A stretch of DNA of 64,000 nt from Chondromyces crocatus (lineage in GTDB: Bacteria; Myxococcota_A; Polyangia; Polyangiales; Polyangiaceae), in contig NZ_CP012159.1 in the NCBI RefSeq assembly GCF_001189295.1, positions 6,650,525 to 6,714,524 of the forward strand, written 5' to 3'. This document shows, piece after piece, positions 44,410-52,758 of the stretch; the stretch's first letter is position 1; every line of letters starts with the position of its first letter. Position numbers and translations under genes: made by a program. A model generated the notes under the pieces. It searched no databases. It saw only the letters and a program-made list of their open reading frames with translations, and was not told the origin of the DNA.

Positions 44410-45947
44410 ACTCGCCGCAGCAGCAATGCAAGGGCTCCAGCACCCGCAATCGCACCGCCGGTGCTTTTTGCATTCTCCACCGTCGCGCATCCGCTACAGC
44501 TGGCAACTTCTCGACGCTCTCCGGAATGGCTTGATGACGCGGAGCCGTGCGCTCGTTCGGCGGTCGCAATCGGCGCCGCCACCGCAGGCTCGGGAGCGCG
44601 TGGGACCACGGCGCCCGGGAATGGCCCGGTCACCACCAGCGTCATTCCCTCGTCCTGCATGTTGAGGAACAGCGCCCGTCCGTCGGGTGAAAAGCAAACG
44701 CCTGCCAGCTCGCTCGCGCTCTTCGCATTGCGGCCGAACACGTAGGTCTCCCCGCGCGCGTTCATCACGACGATGCGTCGCTCCGTCTCCCCATCCTCGG
44801 CCATGAACAGCTCACCGCCAGCCGAGAAAGTGATGTTGTCGGGCATGTCGAGCGCCTTGCGGTCCGTCGACTCGCCCACCACGACCAGCGTGTCTTCGCC
44901 GTCCTCCCCTCCGGGTACGTAGCGGAAGATCTGCCCCGCCTCGACCGGTCCCCCCTTCGTCGCGCACAGGTAGACCGCGCCTCCGTGCCGCGTGAGCCCC
45001 TCGCCTCGGCGGAAGAGCGCGGCACCTCGCGCCTGTGCCTGCAAGCGCACGGAATCGGTGCGGGGGTCCGGATCAGGGATGTCCACCCAGTCGACCCGGA
45101 CCACCTCTCCGGGACGGAGCCTCGCCGACGTGTCCAGCCGGTCACGCCCGATCACCCGCAAGGCCTGAAGCTTGCCGACGAAGGGCGTATCGAGCCGCTC
45201 CGGAAGGAAGCGATAGAAGGCGCCGTCGACACGATCTTCGCTCAGGTACGCGATGAGCGTGTCCGGATCGACCACCGCCGCCTCGTGAAAAAAGCGACCG
45301 TACGCTGGGATGCGATGCGGTGGCTGGATGCGATCCGCATCGGTACGGCAGAGAAAGACATAGCCGTGGCCCGGCTCGACGGTCTCCTCGCACGAGAGCC
45401 ATCCCCACGGGCTCACGCCGCCCGCACAGTTCAGGTGCGTCCCGCCGAGCACGAGGTTGCTCGATAGCAGCTCGAAATCGTCGGCGCGGAGCACCACCCG
45501 CGTCACGCCGCCCATCCCCTTCGGGTCGAAGGCCTCGGAAGGAGGCGCCTGACCGGGTTCCCATGGGCCGTACTTCGCCTTGCCGGGGACGTTCTCGTGG
45601 TTGCGCATCAAGATCAGCGTGTCGTCCGGCCCCTCGAAGCACCCCATCCCGTCCGGACGACCGGGGACCCGGTAGCCGTCGTCCATCCGGTCCATGGACC
45701 GTTGCAGGACGCGGTACGAGAACCCCTCGGGCAAGTCGAAGATCTTCTCTGGATCGGGCCGAAGCGGCCCCAGTGGAGAGGCGATCGCGCGCCGCTCGAA
45801 CAGCCCTGCGAAGGGGACTGCCGCGGCCGTCGCCGCCACCCCTCGGAGGAAGGCGCGACGACCGCTGGAAGCGTGGCGCTCACGACCGAGCGTGGAAAAC
45901 GGACCGGAACCTGGCTGCGCGCTCGGCGATCGAGGATGTCGTCCCAT
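44394..45947 (-). CDS. PhoX-like (DUF839) exported protein with MYXO-CTERM-like tail
   Basis: A 517-residue exported protein. The N-terminus has a Tat signal (SSGRRAFLRGVAATAAAVPF), and the mature part is a PhoX/DUF839 beta-propeller with the stretches LILMRNHENV, HLNCAGGVSPWGWLSCEE and NITFSAGGELFMAEDG. PhoX enzymes are calcium/iron alkaline phosphatases. The C-terminus ends with SCSGCATVEN, a hydrophobic segment (GGAIAGAGALALLL) and RRVCSRG, which resembles a MYXO-CTERM anchor. It may be a surface-attached phosphatase. The ATG at 45947 gives a sensible Tat leader. Confidence 0.8.
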   Translation of the reverse strand: MGRHPRSPSAQPGSGPFSTLGRERHASSGRRAFLRGVAATAAAVPFAGLFERRAIASPLGPLRPDPEKIFDLPEGFSYRVLQRSMDRMDDGYRVPGRPDGMGCFEGPDDTLILMRNHENVPGKAKYGPWEPGQAPPSEAFDPKGMGGVTRVVLRADDFELLSSNLVLGGTHLNCAGGVSPWGWLSCEETVEPGHGYVFLCRTDADRIQPPHRIPAYGRFFHEAAVVDPDTLIAYLSEDRVDGAFYRFLPERLDTPFVGKLQALRVIGRDRLDTSARLRPGEVVRVDWVDIPDPDPRTDSVRLQAQARGAALFRRGEGLTRHGGAVYLCATKGGPVEAGQIFRYVPGGEDGEDTLVVVGESTDRKALDMPDNITFSAGGELFMAEDGETERRIVVMNARGETYVFGRNAKSASELAGVCFSPDGRALFLNMQDEGMTLVVTGPFPGAVVPRAPEPAVAAPIATAERAHGSASSSHSGERREVASCSGCATVENAKSTGGAIAGAGALALLLRRVCSRG

Positions 45948-46034
45948 CAGGCGCGCCCAGGATAGCGCCTCGGCGCCAGCGCATCGACCCACGATGTCCA
46001 CCGCGGAGCCCCGGTCGCCGTCGCCGGTTCGTAT

Positions 46035-46442
46035 CTACCGGTCCACGATGTCCACCGCGAAGTCCAGGTCGCCATCGTCGGTCCGCAGCGTCAGCGTCGT
46101 GGCTCCCACGTCGCTCCCCACGATCACGAACACCGATCGTGGCGTGGTGCTCACATTCCTCCGGTAGTCCGTCTCGGAGCGCGACAGCATGTCGACGTAC
46201 GCCGGGTACACCGTGGCAACCGCGGCATGCTCCACCTCCGCGGTCGCGTTCTCGCACGCACGACCGTTGTAGGTGCAGTGGAACCCCAGGGCGATCCCCT
46301 TCGTGAGCGTGATGGTCTCCTCATGGCTGTCGAGCTCCGCCTGGGTCCCCACGGGAGACACCGTGAGCGCGGACAGGCTCGGCTCACAGCCCAGCAAAAG
46401 CCCCGAGAGAAGTGGCAACGGCAGCGCGAGACGACGGATCAC
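46035..46442 (-). CDS. Small lipoprotein, second of an overlapping pair
   Basis: A 135-residue exported lipoprotein. The leader MIRRLALPLPLLSGLLLGC includes the lipobox LLGC. The rest is beta-rich and looks like one Ig-like fold (LTVSPVGTQAEL early, ATTLTLRTDDGDLDFAVDIV at the end). It begins inside the stop of the upstream lipoprotein gene (ATGA overlap), and both show the same plan, so they probably act together at the cell envelope. No family is recognised. Confidence 0.7.
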   Translation of the reverse strand: MIRRLALPLPLLSGLLLGCEPSLSALTVSPVGTQAELDSHEETITLTKGIALGFHCTYNGRACENATAEVEHAAVATVYPAYVDMLSRSETDYRRNVSTTPRSVFVIVGSDVGATTLTLRTDDGDLDFAVDIVDR

Positions 46443-47083
46443 GGCAGCACCTCCAGCTCCAGGGTCGTGGTCAGTCCGAGCGCCTCCACCTCCACGGTGG
46501 TGATGCCAGCTCCTCGAGCTACCAGCCTCCGGCGGTTGCGCATGCCGTCCTCCAGCACCTGCACCACCTCTGGATCAGCACGCCACGTGCTCACCGCCTC
46601 GCCGAGCAACCGCTGCGGCCCGGCGTAAGGCTGGGCCGAGATTCCCAGCTCGTCGCCCACGAGGAGCTGCACCCGGCCGGGCAGATCCCCCACCTCGACC
46701 CCTTCGTAGGTGTGGCGATGGAGTCGGATCGCATCCGGCGTCTGCACCCACACATGAAAGAAATCCAGCACCGTGCCGCCCGTCAACACGAGCAGCGAAG
46801 CCACCCCGGGAGCGATCCCGTCCACGTGCACCCCGCTCACGGTGAACACCGTGGGGTCCGCCGAGGCGAAGGTGAGCGGCGGCGAGGCGCTCCCCTTCGA
46901 GGTGACGGAGACATCGATCGGCAGAGAGGCACCAGTCGCCACCGGGGCATCGATCCCGCCGACCGCGCACACGAGATCGGTCGGAGCACACTGCGGACTC
47001 GCCTGGGTTTGCCCCAGCGCCCCCGTGGAATCCTGCGCGCATGCCGTGAGGGCAGGAAGGAAGAGGAATGGCCAGAAACGCAT
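46439..47083 (-). CDS. Lipoprotein with Ig-like (BIG2-type) segments
   Basis: A 214-residue exported lipoprotein with leader MRFWPFLFLPALTAC. Two beta-rich segments are visible. The first (ASADPTVFTVSGVHVDGIAP, GVASLLVLTGG) has the rhythm of bacterial Ig-like group 2 domains, as has the second (VSTWRADPEVVQVLEDGM, GAGITTVEVEALG). Such domains are usually found in surface adhesins or structural proteins. It is the first gene of a two-gene unit with the following lipoprotein. The 300-base gap upstream holds an inverted repeat but no gene. Confidence 0.72.
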   Translation of the reverse strand: MRFWPFLFLPALTACAQDSTGALGQTQASPQCAPTDLVCAVGGIDAPVATGASLPIDVSVTSKGSASPPLTFASADPTVFTVSGVHVDGIAPGVASLLVLTGGTVLDFFHVWVQTPDAIRLHRHTYEGVEVGDLPGRVQLLVGDELGISAQPYAGPQRLLGEAVSTWRADPEVVQVLEDGMRNRRRLVARGAGITTVEVEALGLTTTLELEVLP

Positions 47084-47112
47084 GCGCGCCCCAAAGCAAC
47101 TCGTATGCCTTG

Positions 47113-47232
47113 CTCGGAGGTCCTACGAATCCCCTGCATGTCGAGACCTCCGAGATCTCGCCGCCCCCGCCGCCACGCCGCATGCATGACATCTGCGTCA
47201 CGGGGGAGAACCCGCGCCCCGTTTCATGAAAC
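47113..47232. promoter_or_regulatory. Inverted repeats in a 312-base non-coding gap
   Basis: The gap 47084-47395 separates the divergent lipoprotein pair and the GFA remnant. It holds a perfect 10-base inverted repeat, CTCGGAGGTC at 47113-47122 and GACCTCCGAG at 47145-47154, and a perfect palindrome GTTTCATGAAAC at 47221-47232. Either may be an operator. I see no gene in the gap. Confidence 0.35.
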
Positions 47233-47395
47233 TCCCAGCCATCGACGCACGTGCTCGGGAAACGCCCCGGTTCGCGAGGCGCGCATGTCGATGGGCCTTT
47301 ACATACATCTGCTGCAGAAGACCGCTCGGACGCGACGAACCCGGACACGCCACCGACGCTGGCACCACCGAACGGACACCAGATGAACTGACGCA

Positions 47396-47886
47396 ATGCC
47401 CCTGCTCGGAAGCTGCCACTGCGGCGGGACGCACTTCGAGGTGAGCGACCCGCCATCCAGCATCACCCGCTGCAATTGCAGCTTCTGCTTCAAGCGCGGT
47501 GTGCTCTGGGCCTATTACTCGCCCGATCGATTCAAGTTGCTTTCGAACGAGCACGACGTGATTTGCAGCCGCAATGGCGTCATCACGAACACCCCTGCAA
47601 CGCCTGTGGATGCGGCACCTGTACAGAGAGCCCCGAGTGGACGACCGAAGGTCAGGATCCTTCGAAAAAGTGCATCGGCATCAATGCGAGGCTCTTTGAT
47701 GATTTCATGCTCGACACCGTACCTACGGAATCTCTGGACGGTAAGAATCTCTGGTGGTGCTCGAGAGCGACGGCCAGGCAGCGCTGGGACATGCGCAGCC
47801 TTCACCCGCATGCGCCAAGGGATCGACATGGATGTCGGCCGCCCATGGACGTTGGATCGCGGAAGCACCGTAGGACGAAGCGCTGA
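47396..47886 (+). pseudogene. GFA-family (glutathione-dependent formaldehyde-activating-like) gene with a frameshift
   Basis: The first 60 codons (MPLLGSCHCGGTHFEV, then CNCSFCFKRGVLW) form the N-terminal half of a CENP-V/GFA zinc-binding fold. The matching second half (HEHPCNACGCGTCTESPEW, then CIGINARLFDDFMLD and DGKNLWW) is in a different frame of the same strand. The break lies near 47575-47590. Zinc-ligand cysteines are all present across the two frames, so the gene was recently intact or the frameshift is a sequencing error. In its current state no full-length protein is made. Confidence 0.75.
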
Positions 47887-47933
47887 CCGGCGACGCGGGG
47901 TGCGCCGCCGATCCACCGGTCAGGTGTCGCGCG

Positions 47934-48260
47934 TCACCCCTTCTCGGGGGTCGTCAGCTTGAGCCCCACCACCGCGACCAGCAGCAACCCCAGGAACATG
48001 AGCCGCGCCGGCGAGAGCGACTCGCCGAACATCAACGCCCCCAGCACCGTGGTGCCCACGATCCCGATCGCCACCCACACGGCGTAGGCCGTCCCCATCG
48101 GCAGCTCGCGCACCGCGACCCCGAGCAACCCCATGCTCGCGATGATGGTGAGCACGGTCAGGATGCTCGGCAGCGGCTTCGTGAAGCCGTGCGTGTACTT
48201 CATCCCGATGGCCCAGCCGGTTTCGAGCAACCCCGCAATGACGAGCAAGAACCAGGACAT
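47934..48260 (-). CDS. gdx: SMR-family guanidinium exporter
   Basis: A 108-residue four-helix membrane protein of the small multidrug resistance family, SugE/Gdx branch. The first helix holds the essential Glu in GLLETGWAIGMKYTHGF, and WVAIGIVGTTVLGALMFGES is the typical third/fourth-helix region. It works as an antiparallel dimer. Gdx proteins exchange guanidinium for protons, and the guanidine-III riboswitch just upstream strongly supports that substrate. GAGG six bases before the ATG acts as the ribosome site and lies directly after the riboswitch. Confidence 0.93.
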   Translation of the reverse strand: MSWFLLVIAGLLETGWAIGMKYTHGFTKPLPSILTVLTIIASMGLLGVAVRELPMGTAYAVWVAIGIVGTTVLGALMFGESLSPARLMFLGLLLVAVVGLKLTTPEKG

Positions 48261-48272
48261 GACGAACCTCGT

Positions 48273-48313
48273 GCGTCGTCTTGTCCTGACCGGGTACGGC
48301 GCGTCTCGTCCGG
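48273..48313 (-). ncRNA. Guanidine-III riboswitch (ykkC-III)
   Basis: On the minus strand, 12 bases before the gdx start codon, the sequence opens CCGGACGAG, continues GCGCCGTACCCGGTCAGG and ends ACAAGACGACGC. From memory these match the highly conserved 41-nt guanidine-III pseudoknot aptamer. CCGG pairs with CCGG, and GCGCCGT pairs with ACGACGC with one A-C mismatch. The ribosome binding site follows the 3' strand at once, so control is most likely translational: guanidinium binding would expose or permit use of the site. Confidence 0.85.
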
Positions 48314-48442
48314 GACCCTCGCCAGGGCCACCCTCTTGCGTGCCGCCTAGCTATGGCGGCAGGCACGACCCACGTCAAGCACGACCCGGCGCCGAAAACC
48401 CTGGACGAACCTCCCCCTTCGACCCATGCGCCGGCCCCCGCA

Positions 48443-49249
48443 TCACAGCGCGGGCGTGAACAGTGGTTCCCCGTACTCCTTCACGCCGAACTGCCCGATC
48501 AGCGCTCGCCCCTCCACCGACCGCAGGAAACGCACGAACGCCTGCGCCCCCTCCCCCTCCGCGTCTCCTGGCGGCTCGAGCACCGAGTAGGTATTCCTGA
48601 GCTCGCTGTCCCCCTGGAACACGATCACCAGGTCCAGATGTCTCCTCTGCGCCAGAAATGTCGCCTTGTCCGACAGCGCGAAGGCTCCCTCCTTCGACGC
48701 GCGCACCAGCGTCTCGGCCATTCCGGCGCGGGAGACCACGACGAAGGACGCCGCCGTCGGGATCCCCGCCGATTCGAAGACGACCTCCTCCCGTTGATGC
48801 GTCCCCGACCCGTCGCCTCGCGACACGTACTTCCGCCCCGATCCTGCGATCCGCCGCATCGCCTCGCGCACGTCCCCTGCGCCTGCCGTCACCGCCACCA
48901 GCCCGGCCGGGCCGACGATCACGAACTCGTTGTGCATGAACGGCGTCCGACGCCCGATCCGCCCTGCCGCGAGTGCCGCCACCTCCGCCGAGGGCGCGTG
49001 CGTCACCGCCATGTCTGCCTGCCCGAGCTGCGTCGCCTCCAACGCCTTCCCCGAGCCGACCGCGGTCACCTCCACCCGATGGCCGCTCTGCGCCTCGAAC
49101 GCCGGGAGCAGCACGGCCAGAAGTCCCGAATCCTGCAAGCTGGTCGTGTTGGATAGCCGCAGGACCTTCCCTTCCTTGCTCCGGCTGCACGCCGAGAGCA
49201 ACGCGACCATCACAGCAATCCCCACGATGAGCCGAAGGCGCACCTGCAT
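48443..49249 (-). CDS. Tungstate-type ABC transporter binding lipoprotein, orphan
   Basis: A 268-residue lipoprotein. The leader MQVRLRLIVGIAVMVALL ends in the lipobox SAC. The mature part fits the TupA-like binding proteins: RLSNTTSLQDSGLLAVLLPAF, AVGSGKALEATQLGQADMAV, and the oxyanion-contact stretch VSRGDGSGTHQRE. TupA binds tungstate with high affinity; molybdate or another anion cannot be excluded. No permease (TupB) or ATPase (TupC) gene is adjacent, so partners must be encoded elsewhere or have been lost. The start is chosen at 49249 because it gives the signal peptide. Confidence 0.82.
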   Translation of the reverse strand: MQVRLRLIVGIAVMVALLSACSRSKEGKVLRLSNTTSLQDSGLLAVLLPAFEAQSGHRVEVTAVGSGKALEATQLGQADMAVTHAPSAEVAALAAGRIGRRTPFMHNEFVIVGPAGLVAVTAGAGDVREAMRRIAGSGRKYVSRGDGSGTHQREEVVFESAGIPTAASFVVVSRAGMAETLVRASKEGAFALSDKATFLAQRRHLDLVIVFQGDSELRNTYSVLEPPGDAEGEGAQAFVRFLRSVEGRALIGQFGVKEYGEPLFTPAL

Positions 49250-49444
49250 GAGCCCAGTCTCGGCGCACGCCTCCGGGACGGCAAGCACCCGCGCTCCCTC
49301 GACGCGCGACGTCAGGCGTCAACGCACGACGTCAGCGGTCCACCGTGACTCCACGGTACAGTCCCCTTGTCGCGCGTTGATGCCCTGCGTCGAGCCTGGG
49401 CTCGACCGCAGGACCGCCTCGATGGGCCGTGATCCGCTCGCCGA

Positions 49445-50122
49445 TCAGGAGGCCGCGTCGGCGATCGCCTCCGTCGCCGGAACGACCATGGTTTCCGCCT
49501 GCGCCGCTTCCTCCCAGGCTTGCATCGACGGCAGCGACAGCACCGCCGTCATGTACGCCTGCGCGACCTCGTCCACCGCCACCCCGTACGTCCGGAAGCG
49601 GGTCACCACGGGCGCGTACATCGCATCGGCGATGGTGAAGGAACCGAACAGGAACGGCCCCCCCGCGCCGAACTGCGCTCGGCACGACCGAAAGCTCTCC
49701 TGGATCCGGTCCACGTGCACCAGGGCCGCCGCTGGCACCTGGAAGTTCGCCACCCGCCGCCGGATGTTCATCGGCATCGCAGCCCGCAGCTCGGCGAACC
49801 CCGCCGCCATCTCCGCGCTCACTGCCCGCGCCACCGCCCGAGCCGCCCGCTCCTCCGGCCAGAGGCGCGCCTCGGGGAACAGCTCGGCCACGTACTCGCA
49901 GATCGCAAGCGACTCCCAGATCAACAGGTCTCCGTGCCGCAGCGCCGGCACCTTCCCTGACGGTGAGTGACGCCGGATCACGTCACGGATCGGCTCCTCG
50001 GGGTTCCCCAGCGCGATGAGGACCTCCTCGAAATCGACCCCCGCCGCCTTCAGCGCGAGCCAGGGCCGAAGCGACCACGACGAGTAGTTCTTGTTCCCGA
50101 TGAAGAGCGTGAAGTCAGCCAT
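49445..50122 (-). CDS. Glutathione S-transferase family protein
   Basis: A 225-residue cytosolic protein with an N-terminal thioredoxin-like GSH domain (FTLFIGNKNYSSWSLRPWLA; the Ser-Ser pair is the probable catalytic region; GKVPALRHGDLLIWESLAI is the cis-Pro and GSH-binding part) and an all-helical C-terminal domain (FGSFTIADAMYAPVVTRF). The pattern is that of the YfcF/maleylacetoacetate-isomerase-like group. Substrate unknown. I chose the ATG at 50122 because it begins the conserved strand. The gene follows the beta-helix lipoprotein by 32 bases. Confidence 0.87.
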   Translation of the reverse strand: MADFTLFIGNKNYSSWSLRPWLALKAAGVDFEEVLIALGNPEEPIRDVIRRHSPSGKVPALRHGDLLIWESLAICEYVAELFPEARLWPEERAARAVARAVSAEMAAGFAELRAAMPMNIRRRVANFQVPAAALVHVDRIQESFRSCRAQFGAGGPFLFGSFTIADAMYAPVVTRFRTYGVAVDEVAQAYMTAVLSLPSMQAWEEAAQAETMVVPATEAIADAAS

Positions 50123-50154
50123 CGGTCCGAAATTACCAGAGCCCTGCAAGGCCG

Positions 50155-51780
50155 TCAGGGCACGTACTCGTGCGCTCCCACGTCGGGCAGGCTGATCCCG
50201 TCCAGATTCCCGTCGACCGGCCGCGGCACCCCTCGGTTGTCCACCGGGGGTGCGTGCGCGGGATCCGCCGCGTCGATGGCCGCGCTCCCGGGCGCGAGGA
50301 GCAAGCTCCCACCGGCCACGTCGAGGAAGGGATCACTCGCGGGCAGCAGGTTCCCGCTCATCACATCCGGCTGCGTCCCGCGCAGAGGGTTCGCGTTCGT
50401 CCTCCAGTACAGGTTGTTCGCCACCACCACGCGCGGAAAGAGCCCGGCCACACCGTTCACCCAGACGGCATTCGCCCTGTCGCCGCTCACCCCCTGCGGC
50501 ACGACGAACGAGTTGTTCCTCACCTCGATCGACGACGCGGCCGCGTCTGCCGCCGTCAAGGCCAGGCACTTCGACGTGTAGACCCCTTCGTAATCCGTCC
50601 GGTAGAACTCGTTGTTCACGATGGTCGCTTTCACCCGGGTGCCCGCGGGCGAGGTGACCGCTCCGCACGTCCCCGAACCCGTCTGGTTCACCAGGTACTC
50701 GATCGGATCGAAGATGGAGTCTCCGGGCCCCGGCATGAAGCGGTTCCGCTCCGCCACGAGCTCGTGCGACACCGCGGTCGCTGGCAGCCCACCGACCACC
50801 CGGAATCCCCGGCCCCCTGCGCACAGCGAGTCGCGGAGCACGATCTGCACCCCACCACCGAACGTCTCGAGCGTCGCGCAGTACATCGTGCCGTTGAGCT
50901 GCGTCGTCGACCTGAGCTCCACCCGCTCCGCCGTCAGCGCCAGCGTCCCACCGGCGAGAGCGGCGGACGATGCGCACGCAGGCTGGTTCACCGGACAGGT
51001 CGTCAGCGCCCCGCCCGCACTCGACACCACGCGCAGATCCCGGATGCTCGTCGGCGTCGGATCGGCATCCCCGAGGGCGCGCACCGACACGTTCCCCTGG
51101 ATCTCCGTGCTCGGCCCGTACCCTTGCAAGGACACGTGCGGCCGCATCGCCACATCGCCCGCGTACTGCCCGGGCCTCACGCACACCACGCCAGGGGATG
51201 GCGCCGCCGCGATCGCTTCCGCGATCGTCGCGTGATCGTCGGGCACCCGGACATCGCACACCACACAGTCCAGGTCCTCGGGCGCCGAGCACCCCGCAGG
51301 ACAGCAACCGTCCCCGCTCACGCAGGCGGTGACGGGCGCCGCGGCACAGACCACATCGCACGTCTCCGGGCTGCCCGAGAGCACCTCCTCGGTGCACGCG
51401 TCTCCGTCGTCCGGACAGGTCGCCGGGCAATCCCCATCGCAGGTCTCCCCCCCCTCCACCACCCCATCGCCGCACACGGCTGCGGTGCCACCGGCGCCCC
51501 CCTGCGCCCCGGCTCCCCCCGCACCGCCCTGCGCCCCGGCTCCCCCCGTGCCCCCCTGAGCCCCGGCCCCACCAGCGCCCCCCTGCGCTCCTCCTCCACC
51601 AGCCCCGCCCTGACCGTTCGTCGTCCCCCCTCCGCCTGGCCCCGTTCCGTCTTCCTCGCCACCACAGGCAAAGAAGGCCGCCGAGACCACGGCCACGAGC
51701 CCCCAGAGGGCGGACCCCCTCCTCCCTCGGGCGAGCGTGACGAGCGACGAAGACCCAGACAATCCAAGCAACCCGACCAT
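50155..51780 (-). CDS. Beta-helix lipoprotein with Gly/Ala repeat linker
   Basis: A 541-residue exported lipoprotein. The leader ends near the lipobox FFAC. A linker follows, made of five or more copies of GGAGAQGG-type repeats, which are also visible as tandem repeats in the DNA at about 51480-51600. Then comes a Cys-rich block (CGDGVVEGGETCDGDCP, CVSGDGCCPAGCS) common in myxobacterial surface proteins. The main body has parallel beta-helix character (PGQYAGDVAMRPHVSLQGYG, IEVRNNSFVVPQG). It ends DGISLPDVGAHEYVP, typical of this group. Likely a surface protein; ligand unknown. Confidence 0.8.
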   Translation of the reverse strand: MVGLLGLSGSSSLVTLARGRRGSALWGLVAVVSAAFFACGGEEDGTGPGGGGTTNGQGGAGGGGAQGGAGGAGAQGGTGGAGAQGGAGGAGAQGGAGGTAAVCGDGVVEGGETCDGDCPATCPDDGDACTEEVLSGSPETCDVVCAAAPVTACVSGDGCCPAGCSAPEDLDCVVCDVRVPDDHATIAEAIAAAPSPGVVCVRPGQYAGDVAMRPHVSLQGYGPSTEIQGNVSVRALGDADPTPTSIRDLRVVSSAGGALTTCPVNQPACASSAALAGGTLALTAERVELRSTTQLNGTMYCATLETFGGGVQIVLRDSLCAGGRGFRVVGGLPATAVSHELVAERNRFMPGPGDSIFDPIEYLVNQTGSGTCGAVTSPAGTRVKATIVNNEFYRTDYEGVYTSKCLALTAADAAASSIEVRNNSFVVPQGVSGDRANAVWVNGVAGLFPRVVVANNLYWRTNANPLRGTQPDVMSGNLLPASDPFLDVAGGSLLLAPGSAAIDAADPAHAPPVDNRGVPRPVDGNLDGISLPDVGAHEYVP

Positions 51781-51840
51781 GGCGGTGCAGGGTAGTGACG
51801 AAGAGGGAACCCTGTCGAGCTGAAGCGCTCCTTCAACCCG

Positions 51841-52668
51841 TCACGGCATCCCGCCCGACCCTCCGTCCAGCGAGAGCCCAGCCGCCAGATCCAGCGACAC
51901 CAGCGCCTCCTTCGTCACCTTCGGCGCCAGCACCTCCAGCGTCTTCTGCGCCAGCTTCCCGAACGCCTCGCGCGGCTGCACATCGTGCTCGGCGAGCCCC
52001 ACGGCGAACGGCTTCACCGTCCTGATCACCGCGTTCACCGGCATGTTCCCCTGGAACCGGAACGTCACGGCGAGCTCCACGGACTTCATCACCTTCCGCT
52101 GGTGCAGCAGAAACTCCCCCGTCACCTTCAGGTTCACGCGCCGCTCCGACCCGCTCCGCTTCCCCAGATCGGTCTCTCCTTCCACCTCGACCAGCCGGAT
52201 CGCGAACTGTGCCTTCGCGTTCTTCTCCCGGACCTCGGCCGGCGTGTCCGGTGAGATCTCCAGCCACGTCAGCGCGTGCTCGTTCTGCTTCTCGCTCTTC
52301 GACTCCGCGCCGAACGCCCCATCCGCTCCGGCCACGGTCTGGAACAGCTCCAGCTTCCCGAGATCCACCGTGACCAGCCCCGTCGTCTTCGTCAGATCCG
52401 ACGGATCTACCAGCAGCTCCCCCCCGGCCGCCCCGCTCACCCGCCCCCGGATCTTCTCCTTCGGCGCATCCATGAGGAACTCGACCTTGCTGCTCGGCGC
52501 ATCCACGGCGAACCGCAGCACGCTCGGCGCGGCCGGCTTCGACGCCTCCAGGCTCGTCGCCTCCGGTGCCAGCGGAGCCTTCTCCCCCTCGCAACCGATC
52601 CCCCAGGTCGCCCCCATGACCAGGAGCCCGGCGACGACCAGCGCCCTCGATCCACCCATCGTTCCCAT
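51841..52668 (-). CDS. YceI-like lipoprotein
   Basis: A 275-residue lipoprotein. The leader reads MGTMGGSRALVVAGLLVMGA with a Cys shortly after (GIGC). The domain from about residue 48 (LRFAVDAPSSKVEFLMDAP, VTVDLGKLELFQ, EHALTWLEI, VTGEFLLHQ) follows the YceI beta-barrel plan that binds polyisoprenoid lipids. The typical C-terminal strand is replaced by an extra helix-rich tail. Start at 52668 has GAGG eight bases upstream; an ATG nine bases later is possible. Role unknown; lipid binding at the envelope by analogy. Confidence 0.75.
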   Translation of the reverse strand: MGTMGGSRALVVAGLLVMGATWGIGCEGEKAPLAPEATSLEASKPAAPSVLRFAVDAPSSKVEFLMDAPKEKIRGRVSGAAGGELLVDPSDLTKTTGLVTVDLGKLELFQTVAGADGAFGAESKSEKQNEHALTWLEISPDTPAEVREKNAKAQFAIRLVEVEGETDLGKRSGSERRVNLKVTGEFLLHQRKVMKSVELAVTFRFQGNMPVNAVIRTVKPFAVGLAEHDVQPREAFGKLAQKTLEVLAPKVTKEALVSLDLAAGLSLDGGSGGMP

Positions 52669-52758
52669 CCTGTCCGCCTCGATGTGCTCAGCCTTCACCG
52701 CGAACTCCGCGCAGCATCGCACCGCATGATGGCGCCGCCGTCGACGGGTTCTCCACGA

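Noticed and set aside
48314-48442. Second riboswitch or small gene upstream of the gdx aptamer
   Set aside because: I looked for further ykkC-type elements and found only the 41-nt aptamer; the rest shows no conserved element I know.
49250-49444. tupB or tupC remnants beside the tungstate-type binding protein
   Set aside because: No permease or ATPase motifs are visible on either strand here or after 48443.
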